IMG/VR virus record: IMGVR_UViG_3300025012_000286
Location: 1 to 23,432 of that record
Origin: a virus
Length of the DNA stretch: 23,432 nt
Direction: 5' to 3' (one strand)
Below, piece after piece: positions 5,930-13,465 of this stretch. Each line of letters opens with the position of its first letter. The first letter of the stretch is position 1. The notes beneath the pieces are model-generated. The model was not told where the DNA came from. It made no database searches and was given only the letters and a program-made list of their open reading frames with translations. Made by a program: the position numbers and the translations under genes.

Positions 5930-6673
5930 ATGTCGATAAATAAAAATTTCTGTTTACTCCATCGTCACGATAGCTTCAGCCTTCTCGATGGGTACGGATT
6001 GCCAGAAGACTGTGCAAAGTATGCAAGCGAACGGGGGTTTCAATTCCTTGGAATTTCCAACCACGGGACTGTGGAAGGTTTGGTCAAACATCAACGAGCT
6101 TGCGAGAAATATGGGATTACACCGATTGCAGGGGTGGAGATGTACTGTGTCCCTGATCCAGAAATAAAAAATAAAGACGAAAAACGGGGCCATTTGACTA
6201 TATGGATTAAGGATACCCGTGGATTTTCTAATGTCTTAAAAATGCTTTCACAAGCAAATCTCCATTACTTTTACAGACGACCAAGGATTGGCTATCAGAT
6301 GCTCTTGGATCACGCAGAAGGTCTAGTGATCGGCACAGCATGTGCCGCTTCATTCCTTAATTTAGAAGGTGGGATTGATTTCTTTAAAAAACTTCACGAT
6401 AAAATTGGTGATGATCTTTATTTAGAAGTAATGCCACACCAATATCAGATAAATGAAGACCATGTAAATCTCTGTCTTGACCTGCATGAAAAATATGGAG
6501 TTAAGTTATTGGGAACTCACGACAGTCACTATATTGAGCCTAATGATTATGAGGTCCATGATATCCTTCTCTGTTGCCAGACTAAGCGGAAACTCGGCGC
6601 TTTGACATTCAAAACCTGTTCATGTGCGATAAAGATTATTTTATTAATGAATTTAAAAAGCAAGGAATTCTGA
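5930..6673 (+). CDS. dnaE: DNA polymerase III alpha (DnaE type), N-terminal PHP part; frame breaks near 6596
   Basis: This is the N-terminal fragment of the replicative polymerase. ATG 5930 with AAGGTAAG upstream is preferred over TTG 5897. Residues 1-220 form the PHP domain: LHRHDSFSLLDG, SNHGTVEGL, GVEMYCVPD, RGHLTIWIK and THDSHY keep most of the metal-binding histidines and acids of DnaE PHP domains, so zinc binding or exonuclease activity is possible. After CCQTKRKLG the frame drifts into unrelated residues and stops at 6673. The gene continues in another frame as RFDIQNLFMCDKDYF (from about 6598), so one base is missing near 6593-6598, for example GG instead of GGG. It should be read together with the next entry. 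Confidence 0.88.
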   Translation: MSINKNFCLLHRHDSFSLLDGYGLPEDCAKYASERGFQFLGISNHGTVEGLVKHQRACEKYGITPIAGVEMYCVPDPEIKNKDEKRGHLTIWIKDTRGFSNVLKMLSQANLHYFYRRPRIGYQMLLDHAEGLVIGTACAASFLNLEGGIDFFKKLHDKIGDDLYLEVMPHQYQINEDHVNLCLDLHEKYGVKLLGTHDSHYIEPNDYEVHDILLCCQTKRKLGALTFKTCSCAIKIILLMNLKSKEF

Positions 6674-9246
6674 CTGATCCAGAAATCAAACAAGCTATTG
6701 CATCCACCATGGAAGTTGTAGAAAAATGCAAAGACTTTAGGATTGAGCAAAAAGAAATATCTTTGCCTATTCCGCCTCAATACAAAGGTCAAGATGAAAT
6801 AGAAGTATTTAATAAATTAATTAAAGATGGATTCAAACGAAGATTCAACGATGAATTAGATAATCATCCAGAATATAAGGAACAAGTAGAAAAAGAATAT
6901 GAATTAATAAAAGAAAAGAATTTTATAAGGTACTTTTTAATAGTAACCGATTTGGTAGTATGGGCCAAGGAATCAGGTATTCTCGTAGGGCCAGGGCGCG
7001 GGTCTGTATCTGGCTCGACTATTGCCTTTCTCCTGAATATTACCGATATTGACCCATTAGTACATAAAACTAATTTCTCTAGGTTCTTGAATAACGGGCG
7101 TTCTAAATACAACCCACCTGATATCGATGTCGATTTCCCGGATAATAAAAGAGAAGATATTTCAAAAAGGCTCCAACTTTTATACGGAGAGAACAATATC
7201 GCAGGTGTAACGACATTTCTTCGTATTGAGGAAAAATCGGCAATTAAAGATGTTGCAAAGGTTTTTGATATTCCGTTCCAAGAAGTAAATAATTTTACGA
7301 AGAATATGATAGATCTTGAAACTTCTTTAGGAACACAGGAAGGTATTGATTTTAATAACAAATTTCCACTGGTGATAAAGTTCTCTCAAAAATTACGTGG
7401 TCAATACAGAGCATATGGACGCCATGCAGCCGCGCAGATCATTTCAAGTGAAGATTTGACTTTAGGAACAAGGGCCAACTTAGCAGAAAGAAATGGGCAT
7501 TTAGTTATTGGTCTTGATATGGAAGATGCAGAGTACGCAGGGCTTTTGAAATTAGATGTACTCGGATTAAGTAATCTCACAGTCATAAATCATTGTCTGA
7601 ATTTAATAGAAGAAAATAAAGGAATAAAAATTGATCTTAATAAAATACCATTAGATGATAAAAATATATTTAAACAGTTATCAAATTCAAATTGCACAGG
7701 CATCTTTCAGTTCAACACGTGGTCGATGTCTCGCCTATCTAAAGATATGGTCATTTCATCATTTCAAGAAATGGTAGCTGCCTTGGCTCTCGTGCGCCCT
7801 GGTCCTATGAATAGTGGCATCACGCAAAGATATATAAATAATAAGAAAAGTGGAACATGGGAAAAGAAGCACGAAATTTATGAAGAGATAACTAAAGAAA
7901 CATATTCTGAGCTGATTTATCAGGAACAAATTCTTGAAATCTTTACTAAAATTGCAGGACTATCAGAAGAAGTCGCTGATAAAATTCGTAAAGTAATAGG
8001 AAAGAAGCGCGATAAAGAATTTTTCCTCCCCTATCTGGAACAGTTTCTTAAAGGTGTCAAAACTACTGGATATTTTACAGAACAAGAAGCATTATCGTTC
8101 TGGGATGAGTTGTTGAAATTCGCGGAATATGCTTTCTCTAAGAACCACGCAGTAGCCTACGCCAAGATAGGATACGATTGTTGTTATTTAAGGGAAAATT
8201 TTCCCTCAGAGTTCATCTGCGCCTCATTAACCCATGGTGGTGAAGCCGAAAAACCAGCCCTGCTCAAGGAAGCAACTCGTCTGGGTTTAAAGGTCTGCCC
8301 ACCACTCCTCGCTTCCAGTCACGCTTCAAACTGGATAGCGGATGCTTCCAAAAAAACGCTCAGAATACCTTTCTCGGAGGTGAAGGGGTTAGGGCCAGCC
8401 GCTATAAAAACTATACAACAATACCAAGACTCCCTTAAACCGGGATTCTTCACAAAGGAGAAACCGGCATTGAAGGGGAAGCTCTTGACAATCTTAAATG
8501 ACATTGGAGCTTTTAACGAAGAATCAGATCCCCCAACCCAAAATATCGATAACTATTTTCTCGACTTGGGGATTGTTTTGAACCCATTCGTGAAGTACGC
8601 CAACTTATATAATTTAATTGGCAAGAGGGAAAATATAAATCTATCCAATTGGTTAGTTGGCGATGTCATCGGGGAGAGCCATGGCAGGGAAATATCTGAA
8701 TCTGGCAAAGATTCAGATTTGATGCAATGCTGTGAGTGCGAATTGAGAGGGAAATGTAAACATCCATTAGCGCCGAGAATAGGAAAATTTAATGTGGTAA
8801 TAATTGGGGAAAATCCAAATCAAGATGAAATGCGTTCAAATAAGCCGTTTGATAGCCGTGACGGAAAAATTTTATGGAACTCTCTCCAGAAATACGGCTT
8901 CGAAGAATCGGACTTTCTGAAAACGCACGTAGTAAAGTGCCCGACGAAAAAGCCTCCAATGAGCATTATTAAGAAATGCAGTGAAAAGCACCTTAAAAAA
9001 GAATTAGAATCATGTAGAATAGTTCTCGCCATAGGAAATACGGCTGTTGGATTTTTCAAGGGAGACAATAAAGGAATTATTAGATTGAATGGAACCACCG
9101 AATGGAACGAAGAAAATAGCTGTTGGGTTTGCTGGGCGATCCCGCCGGGTTGGTCCACTTGGAAGCCAGAAGACTTTGAGAAACCTTTCAAACATGCTAT
9201 TAAAAACTACGTCTCGTGCCTTGAGCGATGCGGTGGTTTCGTGTAA
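6622..9246 (+). CDS. dnaE: DNA polymerase III alpha (DnaE type), catalytic part fused to a family-4-like uracil-DNA glycosylase domain
   Basis: This is the continuation of the 5930 gene; homology extends back to about 6598, so ATG 6622 is probably an internal methionine. Palm motifs are GPGRGSVSGS, PDIDVDFPD (two catalytic aspartates) and LKLDVLGLSN (third). ALVRPGPMNSG, YQEQILEIF and AFSKNHAVAYA are standard DnaE segments. After about residue 690 the C-terminus is unlike DnaE. It has CCEC (C703/C706), GENPNQDEM, VVKC (C773) and C786, matching in order and spacing the [4Fe-4S] cysteines and the GExPG-type motif of family 4 UDGs. The usual HPxxL histidine motif near the end is not seen (IPPGWSTW instead), so glycosylase activity is uncertain. 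The joined protein is about 1105 residues. Confidence 0.9.
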   Translation: MCDKDYFINEFKKQGILTDPEIKQAIASTMEVVEKCKDFRIEQKEISLPIPPQYKGQDEIEVFNKLIKDGFKRRFNDELDNHPEYKEQVEKEYELIKEKNFIRYFLIVTDLVVWAKESGILVGPGRGSVSGSTIAFLLNITDIDPLVHKTNFSRFLNNGRSKYNPPDIDVDFPDNKREDISKRLQLLYGENNIAGVTTFLRIEEKSAIKDVAKVFDIPFQEVNNFTKNMIDLETSLGTQEGIDFNNKFPLVIKFSQKLRGQYRAYGRHAAAQIISSEDLTLGTRANLAERNGHLVIGLDMEDAEYAGLLKLDVLGLSNLTVINHCLNLIEENKGIKIDLNKIPLDDKNIFKQLSNSNCTGIFQFNTWSMSRLSKDMVISSFQEMVAALALVRPGPMNSGITQRYINNKKSGTWEKKHEIYEEITKETYSELIYQEQILEIFTKIAGLSEEVADKIRKVIGKKRDKEFFLPYLEQFLKGVKTTGYFTEQEALSFWDELLKFAEYAFSKNHAVAYAKIGYDCCYLRENFPSEFICASLTHGGEAEKPALLKEATRLGLKVCPPLLASSHASNWIADASKKTLRIPFSEVKGLGPAAIKTIQQYQDSLKPGFFTKEKPALKGKLLTILNDIGAFNEESDPPTQNIDNYFLDLGIVLNPFVKYANLYNLIGKRENINLSNWLVGDVIGESHGREISESGKDSDLMQCCECELRGKCKHPLAPRIGKFNVVIIGENPNQDEMRSNKPFDSRDGKILWNSLQKYGFEESDFLKTHVVKCPTKKPPMSIIKKCSEKHLKKELESCRIVLAIGNTAVGFFKGDNKGIIRLNGTTEWNEENSCWVCWAIPPGWSTWKPEDFEKPFKHAIKNYVSCLERCGGFV

Positions 9247-9263
9247 TTAATTAAAAGGACACA

Positions 9264-9956
9264 ATGCGATACTTAGGCGGAAAATCTAAAATCAGGAAAC
9301 AAATTGCTACTTTTCTTGAATCAGTAAGAAAAGATAACCAGACATACTACGAACCATTCTGCGGGGGGGGGTGGGTTTTACAAGAGATTAAAGGTAAAAG
9401 ATTTGCTAGTGACGGGAACAAATCTTTAATCTCTATGTATCAAGCATTACAAGATGGCTGGATACCGCCTGATTTTGTAACGGAAGAAGAATACAAACAC
9501 TACCAGAAAAATAAACCAGAAGATGACCCTATGACAGCGTTCTGTGGATTCGGTTGTTCATTCGCAGGTAAATGGTTCGGCGGTTACGCTAGGTCAGACG
9601 GCAAAACTTGTTATGCTGGCACCACGCAAAGAAGTTTACTAAAACAACTACCCTTAATAAAAGATGTTGACTTTTTCTGGGATATGTACGATAATGTTGA
9701 TCCAGAGGGAATGTTGATTTATTGCGATCCTCCATACCAAAATACAACTAATTATGGAGCGTTCAGCGGATTTGATCATAATAAATTCTGGAATGTAATG
9801 CGAGAATGGTCGAAGAATAATGCCGTTGTAATTAGTGAATATGAAGCACCGGATGATTTTGAATGCGTAAAAGAAATGCAATCGCAAATGGGGTTATCGG
9901 TTGGCGATAGTAAAACAAGGCCAAAGAGAACAGAAAAATTATTTATGATAAGGTGA
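9264..9956 (+). CDS. DNA adenine N6-methyltransferase, D12/Dam class
   Basis: This 230-residue protein starts at ATG 9264 after AAAAGGA. RYLGGKSKIRKQI at the N-terminus and YEPFCGGGWVL form the S-adenosylmethionine binding part (YxGGK and FxGxG). CDPPYQNTTNYG is the DPPY catalytic motif. The order FxGxG then DPPY places it in the D12 (alpha, Dam-like) class. It would methylate adenine in phage DNA, probably protecting it from restriction or marking it for packaging or replication. The target site cannot be read from sequence. It has 9 consecutive G bases at 9363-9371 that are in frame. The length is slightly short for Dam. Confidence 0.9.
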   Translation: MRYLGGKSKIRKQIATFLESVRKDNQTYYEPFCGGGWVLQEIKGKRFASDGNKSLISMYQALQDGWIPPDFVTEEEYKHYQKNKPEDDPMTAFCGFGCSFAGKWFGGYARSDGKTCYAGTTQRSLLKQLPLIKDVDFFWDMYDNVDPEGMLIYCDPPYQNTTNYGAFSGFDHNKFWNVMREWSKNNAVVISEYEAPDDFECVKEMQSQMGLSVGDSKTRPKRTEKLFMIR

Positions 9957-9959
9957 ATA

Positions 9960-10115
9960 ATGAAACTCCTAAAAAGAATTAAATGTTTCTTCATTGGTCA
10001 CAAATGGTCAAGCCCGATTGAAAGATTCTATAACATTGGATTTTATGATCAAGAAAATTGGCTTGAATATACCTGCCTTAAATGCGGTAAAATCAAAACT
10101 GAAGATGTGGAATAA
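9960..10115 (+). CDS. Small CxxC protein (51 residues)
   Basis: ATG 9960 follows AAGGTGA, and the gene lies four bases after the methyltransferase stop. The product has the phrase KCFFIGHKW near the N-terminus and YTCLKCGKIK near the C-terminus, giving a CxxC pair with an upstream cysteine and histidine that could complete one zinc site. Very short proteins of this pattern are common in phage genomes and have no known role. A longer overlapping frame from 9994 is in a different phase and its first 40 residues are not credible. Confidence 0.7.
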   Translation: MKLLKRIKCFFIGHKWSSPIERFYNIGFYDQENWLEYTCLKCGKIKTEDVE

Positions 10116-10116
10116 T

Positions 10117-10392
10117 ATGGAGCGAATAGGAAAAATTTTTTGCGATGAAAAAGTTATTAGTGAAGGGCATATCCCAGACTTCTTTAACAGGATTAAGTTT
10201 ACCCCAGTTGGTGTAGAATATCTTAAATCCGTAGGTATTTATGAATACATTGGGTATTCTCCATATTTTGAACCAATCCCAGACGAGTCTCCGGCATTAG
10301 AATATAAAATTATATTCACTAAACATTATATCAGTCAATGTAGTAATGATTCTGATATATCAGTTAGAGTAGAACCTCGTGAGGGACTATAA
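10117..10392 (+). CDS. Unknown phage protein (91 residues)
   Basis: ATG 10117 is chosen because the longer in-frame form would overlap most of the 9960 gene. The ribosome site is weak, so coupling to the 9960 gene (1 base gap) is likely. The sequence (opening MERIGKIFCDEKVISEGHI) is mixed alpha/beta with several tyrosines; the segment FTPVGVEYLKSVGIYEY is distinctive. No domain, membrane segment or catalytic motif is recognised. The stop TAA overlaps the next ATG. Confidence 0.6.
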   Translation: MERIGKIFCDEKVISEGHIPDFFNRIKFTPVGVEYLKSVGIYEYIGYSPYFEPIPDESPALEYKIIFTKHYISQCSNDSDISVRVEPREGL

Positions 10393-10562
10393 TGCAAGAC
10401 TTAATCTTTAGACTAAGAAAGCGAGCAGAAATCAGGCGGTCAATCACGACACGGAAATCCGTTCAAAATAATGAGCCTGACAGGATCTCCGATTTATTGG
10501 AGGAGTCCGCAGACTGTATTGAAAGTTTAATTAAAGGGGATACTAATGAAAAATCTAACTAA
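10392..10562 (+). CDS. Small basic phage protein (LRxRAxIR family)
   Basis: This 56-residue protein starts at ATG 10392, overlapping the previous stop. It reads LIFRLRKRAEIRRSITTRKS and then NEPDRISDLLEESADCIESL. The arginine-rich first half followed by DRIxDLLEEAADxIE is a pattern found in many phage small proteins; its role is unknown. Two helices are likely. The last 17 bases overlap the next gene. Confidence 0.75.
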   Translation: MQDLIFRLRKRAEIRRSITTRKSVQNNEPDRISDLLEESADCIESLIKGDTNEKSN

Positions 10563-10902
10563 TTTTATTAAAATAAAAAATACCTATAATTATAGAACTT
10601 TTGATTATACTCCATTTGTTTATTTTGATACTGTCAAAACAGGGAAAAATTTCCCTTGTGGATTTGGAGAAAGAGAAGAATACATTATTAAAGGGGAAAT
10701 AAGAACACAATTTTGGGCAAACAGACAAGAGTATCCATATGCTAAAGAAGCGGCTGTTAAAAATATGCTTCACCATTTTTATGGAGAAATCATCCAGGAA
10801 TTGTATAAAATAAGGCACGCTTCGTTATCTGGAGATATCAGAGTAGTAGTTGATATTTGTAATAAGATGGTATATGATTTAATGCAAATTAATGAGGAAT
10901 AA
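10546..10902 (+). CDS. Unknown phage protein (118 residues)
   Basis: ATG 10546 lies inside the end of the previous gene, behind AAAGGGG. The N-terminal half is rich in aromatic residues and looks beta (TFDYTPFVYFDTVKTG). The C-terminal half is helical (AAVKNMLHHFYGEIIQELY and on), with a late VVVDICNKMVYDLMQ helix. No known family is recognised. No signal peptide or membrane helix is seen. Confidence 0.65.
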   Translation: MKNLTNFIKIKNTYNYRTFDYTPFVYFDTVKTGKNFPCGFGEREEYIIKGEIRTQFWANRQEYPYAKEAAVKNMLHHFYGEIIQELYKIRHASLSGDIRVVVDICNKMVYDLMQINEE

Positions 10903-10903
10903 T

Positions 10904-11143
10904 ATGGCTCTTGTAACTACTTTTATCTGTAAAGAATGCCACGAAACAAAAGATGAATGTGTCACGGGGTTAGGAATTAATCAAGTCTGCAATTCCTGCC
11001 GAGCCAAAATTGCACAAAATAAACGGGCGCAACACTTATTAGGTTTAAAATCCTTGACAATCGAAGAGAGAATTAGTATTATAGAAGCATGGATATACGA
11101 TTTTAAACCAGGCCAGAATTTTAATGATATTAAATATGGGTGA
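10904..11143 (+). CDS. Small zinc-ribbon protein (79 residues)
   Basis: ATG 10904 has GAGGA about 6 bases upstream and is preferred over the in-frame ATG at 10892. CKEC at residues 10-13 and CNSC at about residues 30-33 form a four-cysteine zinc ribbon, followed by a basic helix and the segment LTIEERISIIEAWIYDF. The fold suggests nucleic-acid or protein binding; there is no direct evidence for either. It is the last gene before the 154-base intergenic repeat region. Confidence 0.7.
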   Translation: MALVTTFICKECHETKDECVTGLGINQVCNSCRAKIAQNKRAQHLLGLKSLTIEERISIIEAWIYDFKPGQNFNDIKYG

Positions 11144-11145
11144 AG

Positions 11146-11171
11146 GTTAATAGCTCGAAATAAGACCATTA
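11146..11171 (+). repeat. Direct repeat copy 1 (26 bases)
   Basis: This copy reads gttaatagctcgaaataaga then ccatta. It matches 11187-11212 at 21 of 26 positions. The copies are 41 bases apart in a gap with no gene. Confidence 0.6.
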
Positions 11172-11186
11172 AGGCGTAATTATTAA

Positions 11187-11212
11187 GTTAATAGTTCAAT
11201 ATAAGACTGTTA
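11187..11212 (+). repeat. Direct repeat copy 2 (26 bases)
   Basis: This copy reads gttaatagttcaatataaga then ctgtta, with 21 of 26 positions equal to copy 1. It overlaps a candidate promoter and the left arm of an inverted repeat. Confidence 0.6.
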
Positions 11213-11216
11213 TGAT
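11188..11216 (+). promoter_or_regulatory. Candidate promoter within the intergenic repeat region
   Basis: TTAATA (11188-11193, 4 of 6 consensus) and TATGAT (11211-11216, 5 of 6) are separated by 17 bases. It would drive the 11298 gene and the DNA ligase. The match is moderate, and AT-rich sequence gives such matches by chance. Confidence 0.4.
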
Positions 11217-11225
11217 GAACTATTA
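11189..11225 (+). promoter_or_regulatory. Perfect 10 bp inverted repeat (operator or RNA hairpin)
   Basis: TAATAGTTCA (11189-11198) and TGAACTATTA (11216-11225) are exact reverse complements with a 17-base spacer. The arms flank the core of the candidate promoter, overlapping its -35 side and the end of its -10 box. There is no T run, so it is not a normal terminator. Confidence 0.55.
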
Positions 11226-11297
11226 CCGGCAACCCAACCAAGATTAACCACTACAACTACCAGACATAATTAAATAAACATCGGCAGGAGGATCGGC

Positions 11298-11531
11298 ATG
11301 AAAATTAACTGGAATGATATCGTAACAGTTAAGCCAACTGAATACGGTTGGTGGCTATTGAAAAAATATTACTCTGATTTGAATATGGAAGTTCCAAGCT
11401 ATATTAAAATTGAGGATCAAGGCACGCTCACTAAGGAACTTTGGGAGGTTGCACATATTTTCGGGGATAGTCTTTGCTATGGGTGCAATATGCCTTTCAC
11501 TAGCACATATATGACGATTGTTAAAACTTGA
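11298..11531 (+). CDS. Small unknown protein (77 residues)
   Basis: ATG 11298 follows a strong GGAGGA site (CAGGAGGATCGGC). The protein begins MKINWNDIVTVKPTEYGWW and contains LTKELWEVAHIFGDSLCYGC, with one CxxC pair. It appears globular and is mixed alpha/beta. I recognise no family. It is the first gene after the intergenic repeats and is followed closely by the DNA ligase. Confidence 0.7.
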   Translation: MKINWNDIVTVKPTEYGWWLLKKYYSDLNMEVPSYIKIEDQGTLTKELWEVAHIFGDSLCYGCNMPFTSTYMTIVKT

Positions 11532-11539
11532 GGACGATA

Positions 11540-12820
11540 ATGCAAACACACGAAATTATAAATATACTCCAAAATGAGCCTTCTACCAACAAGAAGATCG
11601 AAATTCTTAAACAGAATAAAGACAACAAAGAATTAAACGAGTTCTTTAGGTTGGCTCTTTCACCAGAAGTCATATTTGGGATTAAGAAAATTCCTGAATA
11701 CCAGCACGAAGAAGACCAATCATTGCAATGGGCGATGTATAGTTTATCTTCTTTATCAGACAGAACCTATACAGGCAATACTGGAATTGAGTATCTCCAA
11801 CAGGTGTTGTCTTGTGTCTCCCCTGAAAATGCTGACCTTATTGAGCGGATTATCAAGAAAGACCCTAATTGTGGATGTGATTATAAGAGCATCAATAAAA
11901 TGACTCCAAATCTAATTAAAACTTTTCCAGTAGCTTTGTGCGAAAGGAATTCAGAAAAGAGCCGAAAACATATTACCCCTCCATTTTTTGTCCAGTGCAA
12001 GGAAGATTCAATACGGATCAATGCAATCGTTAAAGATGGTGAAGTCCAATACCGAACCAGGAACGGAAAAGAAATCGACCTTTTAGATAATTTAGTTCAA
12101 GATTTTCTGAAATTGGCCGATGGGATGAATGTGGTTTTTGATGGGGAAGCAATTTGCATTGATAAAGATGTTCTGCTCCCGAGAAAAGTCAGTGCTGGGA
12201 TTCTTAATAAGGCGATCAAAAATACCATCACCGATGAAGAAGCGAAACTGGTTCATGTTGTTCTGTGGGACATGATCCCTTATGATGATTTTATTAATGA
12301 GAAATGCCTGTATCCTTACAATTATAGGTTTTCTGAATTAGAAGAAAGAGTCACAGGTTTCGATAAAATTCATCTTGTCGATAATTACACCGTCAATTCT
12401 TGGGATGAAGCCACTGTTATATTTAATCGATATTTAAGTATGGGACGCGAGGGTGTTATTGTAAAAGATAAAAATGGTATCTGGGAGAATAAACGTCTAA
12501 AAACTCAAATAAAATTAAAGGCTGAACTTTCCGCAGATTTAGAATGTATTGGGGTAGAGCCACATTCTAAAAATCCTAATATGATTGGCTCGTTAGTCCT
12601 GGTGACATCGTGCGGTGGGCTAAAGACGAATTGTGGAAGTGGACTAACGGATGCTGATAGATTAAAAGACCCCAGTGAATATCTCAATAAGGTTATTGAA
12701 GTAAAATACAATGAAATTATAAGTAAGGAAAACGACCCAATTAAATCGTTGTTCCTGCCGATTTTTACTTGTGTTAGGGTAGATAAAGATTTTGCTAATT
12801 CCCTTAAGGAACTAAAATGA
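11540..12820 (+). CDS. ATP-dependent DNA ligase, T4 gp30-like
   Basis: This 426-residue protein starts at ATG 11540 behind GAGGACG; a longer TTG form is unnecessary. It seals nicks in DNA during replication and repair. Residues 1-130 form the N-terminal domain. QCKEDSIR at about residues 152-159 is motif I (KxDGxR) with the usual glycine replaced by serine; K154 would be the adenylated lysine. VVFDGEAICI is motif III, VVLWDMIPYDDF is IIIa, REGVIVKDK is IV, and QIKLKAELSADLECIG is V. The OB-fold end (GSLVLVTSCGGLKTNCGSG and KSLFLPIFTCVRVDKD) resembles T4 ligase closely. It is coupled to the next gene by ATGA. Confidence 0.9.
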   Translation: MQTHEIINILQNEPSTNKKIEILKQNKDNKELNEFFRLALSPEVIFGIKKIPEYQHEEDQSLQWAMYSLSSLSDRTYTGNTGIEYLQQVLSCVSPENADLIERIIKKDPNCGCDYKSINKMTPNLIKTFPVALCERNSEKSRKHITPPFFVQCKEDSIRINAIVKDGEVQYRTRNGKEIDLLDNLVQDFLKLADGMNVVFDGEAICIDKDVLLPRKVSAGILNKAIKNTITDEEAKLVHVVLWDMIPYDDFINEKCLYPYNYRFSELEERVTGFDKIHLVDNYTVNSWDEATVIFNRYLSMGREGVIVKDKNGIWENKRLKTQIKLKAELSADLECIGVEPHSKNPNMIGSLVLVTSCGGLKTNCGSGLTDADRLKDPSEYLNKVIEVKYNEIISKENDPIKSLFLPIFTCVRVDKDFANSLKELK

Positions 12821-13080
12821 ACGATAATCTACAAAAAATCATGATAGACATATGGATAGATTGGCATGATGGACACGGATCAGGATATATTTCAGGGGTT
12901 AATCCATTGTTCAGTAAAGGCTTCAAAGAAGCCTGTGATTACTTTCTGCCTCTACTCCAGCAAGCACTCCCTTACGTCGAAGCGACAGCAGGGGCAAGCC
13001 ATTTAACCGATGGCTTCCGTAGACAACCAGAAAACGAACATGATATTTTAGTAAAGAAAATTAAGGAATGTTTGGATTGA
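12817..13080 (+). CDS. Unknown phage protein (87 residues)
   Basis: ATG 12817 overlaps the ligase stop as ATGA, with AAGGA upstream. The sequence begins MNDNLQKIMIDIWIDWHDGH and continues with GFKEACDYFLPLLQQALPYV, two helices separated by a glycine-rich turn. No known family is recognised. It ends where the remnant DUF2493 frame begins, with a 4-base overlap. Confidence 0.65.
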   Translation: MNDNLQKIMIDIWIDWHDGHGSGYISGVNPLFSKGFKEACDYFLPLLQQALPYVEATAGASHLTDGFRRQPENEHDILVKKIKECLD

Positions 13081-13279
13081 TCACGATTATAGCTGGCAGT
13101 CGGGCGATTAGTGATTATAGTATTCTCTTACAGGCTGTTCTCGATGCGCCATTTGACATTTCAGAAGTAGTATCAGGTGGTGCAAGAGGTGCAGGGAATT
13201 GGAATTATTCTGCTAAATATATAAAATAAAGTTAAAGTATTTCTTACATTATGCCGATAAGGTACTAAAGGAGGATTAA
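13077..13279 (+). pseudogene. Truncated DUF2493/SLOG-type (YspA-like) protein remnant
   Basis: TTG 13077 overlaps the previous stop. The frame reads ITIIAGSRAISDYSILLQAV and then EVVSGGARGAG, which are the two N-terminal signatures of the DUF2493 SLOG nucleotide-binding fold (AGSR and VSGGARGAD). The conserved aspartate after GARGA is lost, and the frame stops at 13227-13229. Adding one A to the run near 13223-13226 continues it as IKLKYFLHYADKVLKED to TAA 13277-13279, exactly before the HTH gene. The C-terminal half of the family (RNxxM and the final strands) is absent. It looks broken by the arrival of the HTH-HNH pair downstream, with a possible additional indel. Confidence 0.6.
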
Positions 13280-13465
13280 ATGGATTATTTAGAATTGGAC
13301 AAAATTAGGGTTAAAATGGGTTGGAGTAAGAGAGAATTGGCAAAACGACTTGGCGTAGGGGAACGCACAATTCATGGATACATTAGAAACGAGAAAGAGA
13401 TTCCTGTACCAGTAGCAAAGTTACTTAAGATCTACAGTGGAGGATATGTAGAAAAGGAGGAATAG
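13280..13465 (+). CDS. Small helix-turn-helix protein (XRE type)
   Basis: This 61-residue protein starts at ATG 13280 behind a strong AAAGGAGG. Residues of about 5-45 form an XRE-type HTH: IRVKMGWSKRELAKRLGVGE then RTIHGYIRNEKEIP, with the recognition helix in the second part. It consists of the DNA-binding domain only and may act as a repressor or as an accessory to the HNH gene it overlaps (its TAG shares a base with the next GTG). Its target is unknown. Confidence 0.8.
   Translation: MDYLELDKIRVKMGWSKRELAKRLGVGERTIHGYIRNEKEIPVPVAKLLKIYSGGYVEKEE

Noticed and set aside
6864-7361. Long minus-strand reading frame under the polymerase
   Set aside because: It is a shadow of the strongly conserved DnaE palm region; it has no ribosome site and an implausible composition.
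9363-9371. Run of nine G in the methyltransferase gene as another frame break
   Set aside because: The frame reads GGG correctly into the family's FxGxG motif, so no indel is needed.
9994-10116. N-terminal extension of the 10117 protein
   Set aside because: It overlaps the 9960-10115 gene in another frame; that small gene has a ribosome site and a CxxC motif.
13153-13181. TTGACA at 13153 as a promoter -35 box
   Set aside because: No -10-like hexamer at 16-18 bases downstream.
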